Shown: positions 19,303 through 26,645, numbered from the stretch's first letter. The stretch: DNA of 64,000 nucleotides from Oceanimonas smirnovii ATCC BAA-899 (GCF_000381965.1 NZ_KB908461.1:1-64000); one strand, 5' to 3'. Program-made: numbers and translations. Notes: a model not told the origin generated them from the sequence alone.

Positions 19303-19574
19303 GCCGAACCATTTTTTGCCAGCGTTTGAACAAGGAAGCCGAAGGTCTGGACTTTCAGATGTATCCGGGTGAGCTCGGCAAACGTATTTACGACAATATC
19401 TCCAAAGAAGCCTGGGCTGAATGGCAGAAAAAACAGACCATGCTTATCAACGAGAAAAAACTGAACATGATGAACGCCGAGCACCGTCAGCTGCTGGAGC
19501 AGGAAATGGAGGCCTATCTGTTTGAAGGTGCCGACGTCAATATTGAGGGCTACACTCCCCCGTCTGCGAGTTAA
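19299..19574 (+). CDS. yggX: Probable Fe(2+)-trafficking protein YggX
   Basis: Small cytoplasmic protein linked to protection of Fe-S clusters from oxidative damage. The N-terminus [19 protein letters not shown], with the conserved Cys7, and the internal [16 protein letters not shown] segment are diagnostic. Length 91, as in E. coli. It overlaps mutY by 4 bases, the usual mutY-yggX operon pairing Fe-S enzyme and Fe-S protection. Confidence 0.97.
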   Translation: MSRTIFCQRLNKEAEGLDFQMYPGELGKRIYDNISKEAWAEWQKKQTMLINEKKLNMMNAEHRQLLEQEMEAYLFEGADVNIEGYTPPSAS

Positions 19575-19628
19575 ACAGCCGCTTTGCTCAAGCCTTGAGC
19601 GAACGCACACAAGCAACAGAAAAAGCGG

Positions 19629-19657
19629 TTGACTTGCCAGGGGCGATCGATTTAAAT
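19629..19657 (+). promoter_or_regulatory. Sigma-70 promoter of tRNA-Phe
   Basis: TTGACT (19629-19634), 17-base spacer, TTAAAT (19652-19657), followed by a GC-rich discriminator (GACGCCCC) typical of stringently controlled tRNA promoters. The predicted start is only a few bases before the mature tRNA. Confidence 0.6.
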
Positions 19658-19668
19658 GACGCCCCGTT

Positions 19669-19744
19669 GCCCAGATAGCTCAGTCGGTAGAGCAGGGGAT
19701 TGAAAATCCCCGTGTCGGTGGTTCGATTCCGCCTCTGGGCACCA
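19669..19744 (+). tRNA. tRNA-Phe (anticodon GAA)
   Basis: A complete 76-base cloverleaf with encoded CCA. The acceptor stem GCCCAGA pairs with TCTGGGC, the anticodon stem is GGGGA/TCCCC with loop TTGAAAA, and the anticodon GAA is at 19702-19704. The T-loop TTCGATT is normal. Confidence 0.98.
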
Positions 19745-19749
19745 TCTTT

Positions 19750-19777
19750 AAAGCCTCGCGAAAGCGGGGCTTTTTTG
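19750..19777 (+). terminator. Terminator after tRNA-Phe
   Basis: AAGCCTCGC, GAAA loop, GCGGGGCTT and a T6 tail, starting 6 bases after the tRNA. One G-T pair interrupts the stem. Confidence 0.88.
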
Positions 19778-19835
19778 TATCTGAAAATAGCTGATTCACT
19801 GATTCCATTCCTATCGGCATACAGGAACATCACCG

Positions 19836-20585
19836 ATGAAAAAAACAGTTTGGCCATTAGCCCTGCTCGCTGGTTTGGGCAGCACACAGGCAGGTGCAGA
19901 TGTCATAGGCCTCTATGCAGGAGCCCAAGCCTGGCAGGTTAATACCAGCGGTGGTTTTGGCAGCAAAAACAGCAGCGCAGACTTTAACTTTGAAGACAGC
20001 ACTCAAGGTGTATTTTATGTTGCTGTTGAACATCCGGTTCCGTTACTTCCCAATCTCAAAGTCAGGCATGGTGATCTGACTGCCGATGGCAACACTGTGG
20101 TATCAGGCCAGTTTAGCTTTGGCGGTGTGGATTATGCGACCGGGTCGGCACTCAGTACCTCTTTTGAGGTCACCAATACCGACTTTATTCTCTACTATGA
20201 AGTATTTGATAACGCCCTGTTCAGTATCGATCTGGGCGCAAATATCAAATACCTTAACGGCGACATTGGTGTTGTGGATACCCGCGGTATTCGTTCCAAT
20301 GAGAAGCTGAACGCTCCCCTCCCCCTGGGTTACTTCAAGGCGGAGGCTGCTCTTCCTCTCACCGGTTTGTCGGCATTTGGCGAGCTAAACTATCTCGCTC
20401 TGGATGGCCATAACATCTCCGACTATCAGGCCGGCATCAGCTACAACCTGATTGATACCGTCGCGCTGGATCTCAACCTGCATGCCGGATACCGGGCCAT
20501 CAGCCTGGAGCTGGACGACCTTGACAATATCGATGCCAGACTGGACTTCGACGGTGCCTTTGCTGGCGCGGAAATTCACTTCTGA
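19836..20585 (+). CDS. TIGR04219-type outer-membrane beta-barrel protein
   Basis: 249-residue exported protein: signal peptide MKKTVWPLALLAGLGSTQAGA, then DVIGLYAGAQAW and alternating hydrophobic/polar strands ending in an aromatic residue (AGAEIHF), as in beta-barrels assembled by BAM. The opening DVIGLYAGAQAWQ and the overall size fit the TIGR04219 outer-membrane family common in marine Gammaproteobacteria. The function is unknown. It stands alone between two terminators. Confidence 0.75.
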   Translation: MKKTVWPLALLAGLGSTQAGADVIGLYAGAQAWQVNTSGGFGSKNSSADFNFEDSTQGVFYVAVEHPVPLLPNLKVRHGDLTADGNTVVSGQFSFGGVDYATGSALSTSFEVTNTDFILYYEVFDNALFSIDLGANIKYLNGDIGVVDTRGIRSNEKLNAPLPLGYFKAEAALPLTGLSAFGELNYLALDGHNISDYQAGISYNLIDTVALDLNLHAGYRAISLELDDLDNIDARLDFDGAFAGAEIHF

Positions 20586-20609
20586 GCATGCTTCTTCACA
20601 GTCACGATT

Positions 20610-20640
20610 AAAGAGCCGGTATCTTACCGGCTCTTTTTTA
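20610..20640 (+). terminator. Terminator after the outer-membrane barrel gene
   Basis: AAAGAGCCGGTA, loop TCT, TACCGGCTCTTT with a T-rich tail; it starts 25 bases after the stop codon. Confidence 0.9.
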
Positions 20641-20732
20641 TGCTTTTGCGAAGCAGTATTTAACGAAACAAACATGGTATAACTCAAAAGAGCTTTCTAA
20701 CCTTAGTAATAACACGGCAAAAGGATGGTGCC

Positions 20733-21713
20733 ATGAACAAATTACTGCTTTTTTCCACCCTGCTTCTGCTTCCCGGCCTTGTTTCATCTGAAGAGCCTGA
20801 CGACAGTGATCTGCCGCTGTGGGTAGTGGATAAAATTACTCCCATGCACGACAGCGTGACCGACTGGCTTGATAACAGTGCCCGCAACATCGATAACTTC
20901 TTTGGTGAGGATGACAGCCTGACCATTGAAAACGGCTCTTACCTGCGCTTCAGTCAGGAGTTTTCCTGGCACGAACGGGATGATTTTGGCTCCGAGACCA
21001 AACTCAAGCTGCGCCTCGATCTGCCCACTACGGAAGAACGGCTGCGTATTTTGATCGAAAGTGATCCTGACGAGACCCAGGGCACGCTGGCTCAACAGGG
21101 AGCCAATACCGCCAGAAATAATAACAACTTTGACAGCGACAACTTTCTTATCGGGCTGCGTCGCCTGAGTAACCGGGACAAAAACGAACGCTGGCGCTTT
21201 GATGCCGGTGCCGGTATTAAAATCAAGCTTCCTCTTGATCCTTATGTCCGTTTAACCGGCGAACGCCAATGGCAGCTGAACGACAGCCCCTGGGTGCTGG
21301 ACTCATGGAACCGGGCTTCATGGTTTCATGAAGAGGGGTACTCGGCACGCAGCCGCTGGGATCTTGGCCGGCCACTCAGCGATATCTATCATTTGCGGTT
21401 TATCACCAATGTGCAGTGGCAGGAAGAAGTAGATACCCTGGAATACTCTGAGGGTGTTGAGCTTAACCAGCTGCTGGGCAGCCGCAGCGCTATTCGCTAT
21501 GCCGCCGTTGCCGTAGGCCGCAGTGCCTCGGATCCCGAGCTGCACGATTACTACCTGCTGAGCCACTATCGACGCAATTTGCATAAGGAGATCCTGTTTG
21601 TGGACTTTATTCCTGAACTGCATTTTCCCCGCGAGCAGGATTATGATGCAGAGTTTGGTGTTACCCTGCGCCTTGAGCTGTTGTTCAGGGCTGATTTATC
21701 CTGGGGAAGGTAA
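20733..21713 (+). CDS. Exported protein of unknown function, probable outer-membrane beta-barrel
   Basis: 326 residues with a signal peptide (MNKLLLFSTLLLLPGLVSS, cleavage near residue 19), an acidic mature N-terminus (EEPDDSDLP) and a helix-like segment (DSVTDWLDNSARNIDNFF). After that come many alternating strands rich in Trp, Tyr and Arg (YLRFSQEFSWHERDDF, LKLRLDL, AEFGVTLRLELLFRADLSWGR). This pattern and the C-terminal aromatic strand suggest a barrel. I do not recognise a family. The start has an AAAGG site. It has its own 147-base upstream gap and no obvious partners. Confidence 0.65.
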   Translation: MNKLLLFSTLLLLPGLVSSEEPDDSDLPLWVVDKITPMHDSVTDWLDNSARNIDNFFGEDDSLTIENGSYLRFSQEFSWHERDDFGSETKLKLRLDLPTTEERLRILIESDPDETQGTLAQQGANTARNNNNFDSDNFLIGLRRLSNRDKNERWRFDAGAGIKIKLPLDPYVRLTGERQWQLNDSPWVLDSWNRASWFHEEGYSARSRWDLGRPLSDIYHLRFITNVQWQEEVDTLEYSEGVELNQLLGSRSAIRYAAVAVGRSASDPELHDYYLLSHYRRNLHKEILFVDFIPELHFPREQDYDAEFGVTLRLELLFRADLSWGR

Positions 21714-21806
21714 GAAACCCCGGCGCAAAAAAGACTCACTCGGTTCTTTATGTGTGCAGGTTTCAACAAAGTGAAGTTAACGTGTCACAGCTCACAAAAA
21801 TACCTG

Positions 21807-21835
21807 TTGACCCCCATCAGGTAACCGGTTAGAGT
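21807..21835 (+). promoter_or_regulatory. Sigma-70 promoter of the cold-shock gene
   Basis: TTGACC (21807-21812), 17-base spacer, TAGAGT (21830-21835). Transcription from here would give a leader of about 130 bases before the ATG at 21971. Long leaders are a feature of cold-regulated csp mRNAs. Confidence 0.55.
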
Positions 21836-21970
21836 GAATTCGACTTTAAGGATACCGCTGAATTTATGTTCATTACGAAGTTCCTAGTAGTACCTCGTCC
21901 TGTATTTCATAAGTAAAGGTTGTGTTTTTGAAGTCGATTATTCTAGCAAGTTTGTTTACAGGATTTAGGT

Positions 21971-22180
21971 ATGTCTAACACTGTTAAAGGTAAAGTAAAG
22001 TTCTTCAATGAAGCCAAAGGTTTCGGTTTCATCGAGCAAGAGCAAGGCCCTGATGTATTCGTACACTTCAGCGCTATCCAGACCTCGGGCTTCAAGACCC
22101 TGGCTGAAGGTCAGTCCGTAGAGTTCACTGTAGCCCAAGGCCAGAAAGGTCCTCAGGCTGAAAACGTAGTTCCTCTGTAA
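21971..22180 (+). CDS. Cold-shock-domain protein (CspA family)
   Basis: Nucleic-acid-binding beta-barrel of 69 residues. RNP1 KGFGFI (residues 16-21) and RNP2 VFVHF (29-33) are intact, followed by the usual [21 protein letters not shown]. Such proteins melt RNA secondary structure. It is a single-gene unit with a long leader and a strong terminator. Which csp paralogue it is, and whether it is cold-induced, cannot be told from the protein. Confidence 0.95.
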   Translation: MSNTVKGKVKFFNEAKGFGFIEQEQGPDVFVHFSAIQTSGFKTLAEGQSVEFTVAQGQKGPQAENVVPL

Positions 22181-22204
22181 GAGTCTGCGTTAACAAAGAA
22201 TTCC

Positions 22205-22233
22205 AAAGCCGCGCCCAAGGGCGCGGCTTTTTA
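22205..22233 (+). terminator. Terminator after the csp gene
   Basis: AAAGCCGCGCCC, loop AAG, GGGCGCGGCTTT and a short T tail. It lies between csp and the convergent MFS gene and could serve both. Confidence 0.88.
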
Positions 22234-22242
22234 ATGCCCGGG

Positions 22243-23415
22243 TTAAAACCGCCCCACGGCAAACACCGACAATCCCTTCAGCACTCCTGCCCCCAGCATA
22301 ACGCACAGCCCGAGCGTAAAAGCCGTATCCACCCCAAGCTGTGCAAGCACCGCCGTCAGCACGCTTGCACTGAGCATTTGCATGGCTCCCGACAGGGCTG
22401 CTGCCGATCCGGCACCATTTTTATAAGGCTCCAGTAACCGGCTCATGGCATTGGGAAAGGCCATGCCATTACCCAGCGCCTGAATAAATACGCCAGTTAC
22501 CATCAGCCAGGGCTCAAGGGGCATCAGCATAATCCAGACTCCCGCTGCCAGCTGAATAAATGGACTGATGCGCAGCACCTGCTCGGCTCGCACCCAATGC
22601 TGAATCCGGTTGTTAATAATACCGCCCAGCAGCAGCCCCAGTGCCGGCAGCAGCGCCCAGCGGCCATATTCAGCTGCACTCATCCCTATTTGATGCTGCA
22701 TCACGTAAGGCAACACAGACACAGATGTCATCATCAGCGCAAACTGCCCCCAAAGCATGCCTCCATGCCCCAGAAAATGGCGTTGTTTCAGTAGCCTGAG
22801 ATAGCCTCGTATAATGGGACCGGGTGCCATACTGAGACGATCGCCCTGATGAGTTTCCTGAAACCGAGCCAGCAAAATCATCCATAGCAGAGCAAGATAA
22901 AGCAACATGGCAGTAAAAACGCTTTGCCAGCCAAAGGTATCTCCCAGCATGCCGCCCAGCGCCGGGGCCAGCACAGGAGTAATGGCCGCTGCCATGGCAA
23001 TGTACGACAGCGCATTACGCAACGCGGCTCCTTCAAAGCGGTCGCGCAGCATGGCTCTGGATACCACAGCCGCACACCCTGCTCCCAGCCCCTGCAACAA
23101 ACGCCCTGCCAGCAACCATTCAAAGCTGGCATCAGGCAGCATGCACAGCGCCACTCCGGCTAACGCCAGCGCCAGCCCGGCCAGCAATACCGGACGCCGG
23201 CCGCGGGCATCGCTGAGCGGCCCGTAGAGCAATTGCACCGGACCAAAGGCAAACAGATAAGCTGAAACCAGCCATTGCACCCGCTCAGGATCTTCCGCCA
23301 GCGCACGACTGATGTCGGGCAGCACAGGAAAAACCAGCCCCAGACTGAACTGACCAATACTGACAATCAGGCAAGCCAGCACCATAATGGTGGTACCGGA
23401 TATGACAGCGTTCAC
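22243..23415 (-). CDS. Bcr/CflA-family multidrug MFS transporter
   Basis: Inner-membrane proton-driven drug exporter, 390 residues with about 12 helices. The loop 2-3 signature GPLSDARGRRPVLL and the motif-C-like region PVLAPALGGMLGDTFGWQSVF are those of DHA1 pumps such as Bcr, CflA and EmrD. I chose the GTG at 23415 (NAVISGTTIMVLACL) because AAGGAG lies 5 bases upstream; the longer frame adds a polar extension without support. It stands alone, convergent with csp. Confidence 0.88.
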   Translation of the reverse strand: MNAVISGTTIMVLACLIVSIGQFSLGLVFPVLPDISRALAEDPERVQWLVSAYLFAFGPVQLLYGPLSDARGRRPVLLAGLALALAGVALCMLPDASFEWLLAGRLLQGLGAGCAAVVSRAMLRDRFEGAALRNALSYIAMAAAITPVLAPALGGMLGDTFGWQSVFTAMLLYLALLWMILLARFQETHQGDRLSMAPGPIIRGYLRLLKQRHFLGHGGMLWGQFALMMTSVSVLPYVMQHQIGMSAAEYGRWALLPALGLLLGGIINNRIQHWVRAEQVLRISPFIQLAAGVWIMLMPLEPWLMVTGVFIQALGNGMAFPNAMSRLLEPYKNGAGSAAALSGAMQMLSASVLTAVLAQLGVDTAFTLGLCVMLGAGVLKGLSVFAVGRF

Positions 23416-23555
23416 ACAGACTCCTTTATCGACAGGCAGATAATCCGGGTGGCAGGCTGCTCGCAAAGGTATATTTAATTAACGCTTTGCTTTGACAAGC
23501 CGGCGCTTGATTAAGCACAATCAAGATTGAAAAATAACAAAAAGGACTGACCAAC

Positions 23556-23927
23556 ATGACCGCCCCATCATCGAATCCCCAATCGCTGCAGCAAGCCTTT
23601 TCATTGGGTAACGGACAGGACGCGGCACTGAACTGGTTACGTAAAAACCAGACCCACTGCGCCATTTTTCTGACTAATGGTATCAAACTTGAAGGGATGA
23701 TCAGTGCCTTTGACCAATACAGCATTCTGCTGTCTGATCCCCGCGGCCAGCAGCAGCTGATCTACAAGGCCAAGATTTCCACCATTTCGCCGGCCAGCCG
23801 TCGCCCGCCGCGTTCCGGTGTAATCATCAACAAGCCCCGTCGTCCCCGCTATGACAATCACCATGATCATCACGGCCACCGGGATGATCATCATCATGGC
23901 AACGACAACCAGGGTGACGATCAGTAA
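23556..23927 (+). CDS. Hfq-like Sm-fold protein with a His-rich C-terminal tail
   Basis: 123 residues. Residues 22-79 follow Hfq: ALNWLRKNQTHCAIFLTNG, then IKLEGMISAFDQYSILL (Sm1) and QQLIYKAKISTISP (Sm2), compared with NGIKLQGQIESFDQFVILL and YKHAISTV in canonical Hfq. The Sm2 YKH, whose His lines the proximal RNA pore, is YKA here, and the N-terminal Q-D-P-F-L-N element is altered. The tail (about 83-123) is basic with several Arg and Pro, then very rich in His, Asp and Asn (eight His in residues 102-114). The gene is monocistronic and not next to miaA or hflX, so it is probably a paralogue rather than the main Hfq. RNA or metal binding is inference. Confidence 0.8.
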   Translation: MTAPSSNPQSLQQAFSLGNGQDAALNWLRKNQTHCAIFLTNGIKLEGMISAFDQYSILLSDPRGQQQLIYKAKISTISPASRRPPRSGVIINKPRRPRYDNHHDHHGHRDDHHHGNDNQGDDQ

Positions 23928-23943
23928 GCACTTTAGGTAGCAC

Positions 23944-23973
23944 AAAAAATGGCCGCTTGCGCGGCCATTTTTT
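23944..23973. terminator. Bidirectional terminator between the hfq-like gene and dapA
   Basis: AAAAAATGGCCGC, loop TTGC, GCGGCCATTTTTT: a symmetric stem with T-runs on both strands, between convergent genes. The dapA stop codon falls at its end. Confidence 0.9.
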
Positions 23974-24844
23974 ATATCAGTTCCAGCTCTTCCATTACCC
24001 GGCGAATACGGGCCTTGGTGTCTTGCTGCAGCGGCACCACCGGCACCCGGCAATGCTCGCTGGCTTTGCCCAGCAGCGACAATGCATATTTGGGACCCGC
24101 CGGGTTGGGCTCAGCAAACAACACCTGATGCAGCGGCATCAGCTTGTCCTGCAGCTCACGGGCTTGTTCCCACTTGCCGTTCAGGGTCAGCTCCTGCAGC
24201 TGTGCACACAGGCGCGGGGCTACGTTGGCAGTGACCGAGATACATCCGGTACCACCACCCACATTGTAAGAAACTGCAGTGCCGTCTTCCCCCGAGAGCC
24301 AGGCAAAGGGCTTTTTAATCAGCTGACGCTCGGCCCAGGGACGGTTCAGATCACCGGTGGCGTCTTTTACCCCCACAATGCGCGGCAGCTCGGCCATACG
24401 GGCCAGGGTTTCCGGCTTGATGTCTACCACGGCACGGGGCGGAATATTGTAAACGATAATCGGCAGCTCGGTGGCATCGTGCAGCATCTTGAAGTGAGCG
24501 AACAGACCGTCCTGATTAGGGCGGTTGTAATAACCGGCCACATGCAGGGTAGCATTGGCACCGGCTTGCTGAGCGCACACGCTGTAGTCAATGGCTTCCA
24601 CCGGATTGTTGGAGCCGGCTCCGGCAATGACCGGGACCCGGCCAGCAGCCTGCCCGGCAACAATTTCAATCACCCGGCAATGCTCATCGTGAGACAGAGT
24701 CGGACTTTCCCCGGTGGTGCCCACCGGCACAATGCCGTGAGTCCCTTCCTCGATGTGCCAGTCTACCAGATGGCGTAACGCCGCTTCATCGATGCGGTTA
24801 CCATCAAAGGGAGTAAGCAGGGCAACTAAAGAACCGCGAAACAT
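23972..24844 (-). CDS. dapA: 4-hydroxy-tetrahydrodipicolinate synthase DapA
   Basis: Condenses pyruvate with aspartate semialdehyde, the first committed step of lysine and diaminopimelate synthesis. It is a TIM barrel with Schiff-base K160 (IVGVKDATGD), Y132 (VYNIPPR), T43-T44 (GTTGES) and Y106. Length 290. A strong site (AAGGAG, 5 bases before ATG 24844) sets the start. The gene is not followed by bamC as in enterics. Its leader contains a short Lys-rich ORF and a terminator (24885-25022), which suggests control by lysine through attenuation. Confidence 0.95.
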   Translation of the reverse strand: MFRGSLVALLTPFDGNRIDEAALRHLVDWHIEEGTHGIVPVGTTGESPTLSHDEHCRVIEIVAGQAAGRVPVIAGAGSNNPVEAIDYSVCAQQAGANATLHVAGYYNRPNQDGLFAHFKMLHDATELPIIVYNIPPRAVVDIKPETLARMAELPRIVGVKDATGDLNRPWAERQLIKKPFAWLSGEDGTAVSYNVGGGTGCISVTANVAPRLCAQLQELTLNGKWEQARELQDKLMPLHQVLFAEPNPAGPKYALSLLGKASEHCRVPVVPLQQDTKARIRRVMEELELI

Positions 24845-24884
24845 GGAAACTCCTTCTCCTGATCAGAGGATTGAATTTTGAATT

Positions 24885-24920
24885 AAAAAACCCCGGGCGC
24901 AAATGCGTGGCCGGGGTTTT
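24885..24920 (-). terminator. Leader terminator (attenuator) upstream of dapA
   Basis: On the minus strand: CCCCGG, loop with an inner CGC-ATTT-GCG helix, CCGGGG, then six T. It lies between the presumed dapA promoter and the dapA start, 41 bases before the ATG, so it must be bypassed for dapA expression. The 5' part of the hairpin (24904-24912) can pair instead with the end of the leader ORF (24952-24960): TGCGTGACC with GGCCACGCA, eight pairs and one mismatch. Confidence 0.75.
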
Positions 24921-24953
24921 GATAAAAGAGAGTCTGAACGTATCAGGCGTCGG

Positions 24954-25022
24954 TCACGCAAAAAAGAGGACTGCTTTACGTTTAAGCAGTTTAACTGGTT
25001 TGCGTTTGACTATCACTGACAT
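24954..25022 (-). CDS. Putative Lys-rich leader peptide of dapA (attenuation)
   Basis: A 22-codon ORF with an AGGTG ribosome site 8 bases upstream. It encodes MSVIVKRKPV followed by KLLKRKAVLFFA and has five Lys codons (all AAA) at positions 6, 8, 11, 14 and 16, so the ribosome would be sensitive to charged tRNA-Lys. Its Lys codons overlap a perfect 7-bp hairpin (ACTGCTT/AAGCAGT, 24970-24990). Its stop codon lies inside the segment that can pair with the downstream terminator. This layout is that of the his, thr and leu leader peptides. I infer lysine-responsive attenuation; no homologue is known to me. Confidence 0.6.
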   Translation of the reverse strand: MSVIVKRKPVKLLKRKAVLFFA

Positions 25023-25051
25023 GAATAACACCTGAAAAAACCTTGTTCAGC

Positions 25052-25080
25052 ATCTTTTGCCAACCACCGGCAAATGTCAA
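25052..25080 (-). promoter_or_regulatory. Candidate dapA promoter
   Basis: On the minus strand a perfect TTGACA (25080-25075) is followed after 17 bases by a weak -10, AAAGAT (25057-25052). This would start the transcript about 20 bases before the leader ORF. It shares its -35 region with the divergent rsmC promoter. Confidence 0.45.
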
Positions 25081-25102
25081 GGGCAGCCATGGCATGTATA
25101 AT
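25074..25102 (+). promoter_or_regulatory. Candidate rsmC promoter
   Basis: A perfect -10 TATAAT (25097-25102) with ATGTCA (25074-25079) 17 bases upstream. Transcription would start near 25109, 24 bases before the rsmC ATG. Confidence 0.6.
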
Positions 25103-25132
25103 GCCGTTTTTAAAAATTTGCAGGAACACAGA

Positions 25133-26152
25133 ATGTATGAGGCCCTGACGTCTGTCAGTGACATGCTGAGCCGCAACCTGGATATCCTTTGCCGCCAGCC
25201 CCTGCTGGTGTGCGGCCTGCTGGAAGACAAGCTGCCCCAGGTGCTGGCTGAACATGGCCCGGCACCCCGCGTTTTTACCACCGACTACCGCTATTTTCAG
25301 TGGCTGGGCAGCTGTGCTGAGATTACGCCGGAATTTGGCCATGCTCCTGCCGGGAAAACGGCTCAGGGCCTGCTGTTGCTGATGCCCAAGGCCAAGGCAG
25401 AAGCTGAATATCTGCTTGCAGCCTGCCTGCCCCTGCTGAGCACTGGAGCTCCCGTGTTTATTGCAGGCGATAACAAAGGCGGCGTTAAGTCGGCTCCCAA
25501 ATTGCTGGCCCCTTATTGCGCGCACGTCACCAAAGTTGACAGCGCCCGCCGGGCCAGTTTGTATCAGGCTGAGCTGACGCAGCCGGCATCACCCTTTAAC
25601 CTGAGCGACTGGACCAAAGAATATCGGCTGGAACAGGAACAACTGACCGTCTGCACCCTGCCCGGTGTATTCAGCGCCGAACACCTGGATGCCGGCACAC
25701 AGCTGCTGCTTAACAATGCCGGTACTCTGCAGGGCCGGGTGCTGGATTTTGGCTGTGGTGCCGGCGTGATTGGTGCCAGCCTGCTGAAACGCAATCCGGC
25801 CATCACACTGGAGCAGATCGACATCAGTGCTCTGGCCCTCGAAGCCAGCCGGCAAACTCTGGCCAGAAACGGCCTGCAAGCCAATCTGTATCCGTCCGAT
25901 GGACTGAGTGAAACAGAAGGCCGGTTTGACTGCATTATCAGCAACCCGCCTTTTCATGCCGGTTTAAAGACCTTTTACAGCACCACCGAAACCCTGTTAA
26001 AGGAAGCCAGGCATTACCTCAAACCCGGTGGCAGCCTGCTGCTGGTAGCCAATGCCTTTTTGCCTTACCCGGAATTGATTGAACAAAGCTTTGGTGGTTG
26101 CGAGACACTGGCCGCCAACGGCCGCTTTAAAATTTACCGGGCCCGGGCCTGA
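25133..26152 (+). CDS. rsmC: 16S rRNA (guanine1207-N2)-methyltransferase RsmC
   Basis: SAM-dependent enzyme that methylates G1207 of 16S rRNA in the 30S subunit. It has the duplicated methyltransferase layout of RsmC: a degenerate N-terminal domain, then a C-terminal one with motif I VLDFGCGAGVIGA and the catalytic NPPFH. The 339-residue length agrees with E. coli (343). I start at ATG 25133 (MYEALTSVSDMLSRN), which has a CAGGA site; the frame is open further upstream to 25043, but that would pass through the promoter. Confidence 0.94.
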   Translation: MYEALTSVSDMLSRNLDILCRQPLLVCGLLEDKLPQVLAEHGPAPRVFTTDYRYFQWLGSCAEITPEFGHAPAGKTAQGLLLLMPKAKAEAEYLLAACLPLLSTGAPVFIAGDNKGGVKSAPKLLAPYCAHVTKVDSARRASLYQAELTQPASPFNLSDWTKEYRLEQEQLTVCTLPGVFSAEHLDAGTQLLLNNAGTLQGRVLDFGCGAGVIGASLLKRNPAITLEQIDISALALEASRQTLARNGLQANLYPSDGLSETEGRFDCIISNPPFHAGLKTFYSTTETLLKEARHYLKPGGSLLLVANAFLPYPELIEQSFGGCETLAANGRFKIYRARA

Positions 26153-26180
26153 AACCGGCAAAATTGCGCTATTTTTGAAC

Positions 26181-26207
26181 AAACGGCTGTTGTGGCCGTT
26201 TTTTTAT
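26181..26207 (+). terminator. Terminator after rsmC
   Basis: AACGGC, loop TGTTGTG, GCCGTT and a T7 tail, 28 bases after the rsmC stop. Confidence 0.8.
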
Positions 26208-26228
26208 GAATTAAGTTAAAAAAGCCGG

Positions 26229-26256
26229 TTGACGGCTGGTAAAAAATCTATAGAAT
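26229..26256 (+). promoter_or_regulatory. Promoter of the tRNA-Leu cluster
   Basis: TTGACG (26229-26234), 16-base spacer, TAGAAT (26251-26256), about 18 bases before the first tRNA. Confidence 0.65.
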
Positions 26257-26274
26257 TCGCAGTCCTCAGCACGG

Positions 26275-26361
26275 GCGAGGGTGGCGGAATTGGTAGACGC
26301 GCTAGCTTCAGGTGTTAGTGTCCTTACGGATGTGGGGGTTCAAGTCCCCCCCTTCGCACCA
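26275..26361 (+). tRNA. tRNA-Leu (anticodon CAG), copy 1
   Basis: Class II tRNA of 87 bases with encoded CCA. Acceptor GCGAGGG pairs with CCTTCGC (one G-T), the anticodon loop is TTCAGGT, and the variable arm is GTCC-TTAC-GGAT. Nearly identical to E. coli leuPQVT-type tRNA-Leu. Confidence 0.98.
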
Positions 26362-26381
26362 CTGAGAAAAAATTTGAGCAC

Positions 26382-26468
26382 GCGAGGGTGGCGGAATTGG
26401 TAGACGCGCTAGCTTCAGGTGTTAGTGTCCTTACGGATGTGGGGGTTCAAGTCCCCCCCTTCGCACCA
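26382..26468 (+). tRNA. tRNA-Leu (anticodon CAG), copy 2
   Basis: Identical in all 87 bases to copy 1, 20 bases downstream of it, probably in the same transcript. Confidence 0.98.
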
Positions 26469-26538
26469 AGTCTTTGACTTGAGAGCAGCTCAAATTCCAA
26501 CATGGTGGCCCATGTAAAACAGCCGAACAATCTAATGT

Positions 26539-26624
26539 GCGAGGGTGGCGGAATTGGTAGACGCGCTAGCTTCAGGTGTTAGTGTCCTTCGGATGTGGGG
26601 GTTCAAGTCCCCCCCTTCGCACCA
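26539..26624 (+). tRNA. tRNA-Leu (anticodon CAG), copy 3, variant
   Basis: Same sequence as copies 1 and 2 except that one A is missing from the variable-arm loop (TCCTTCGGA instead of TCCTTACGGA), so it is 86 bases long. The stem is kept with a shorter loop, so the tRNA may still work. No clear terminator follows. Confidence 0.95.
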
Positions 26625-26645
26625 AGATTGTTTCTTCCCAGCCGT

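Noticed and set aside
24885-25022. Lysine riboswitch (L-box) upstream of dapA
   Set aside because: The leader between promoter and terminator is only about 160 bases, and I cannot find the multi-helix L-box core; the Lys-codon ORF explains the structure better.
26275-26624. The three near-identical units considered as a CRISPR array or other direct repeat
   Set aside because: Each unit folds as a complete tRNA-Leu with CCA; unit spacing (20 and 70 bases) is irregular.
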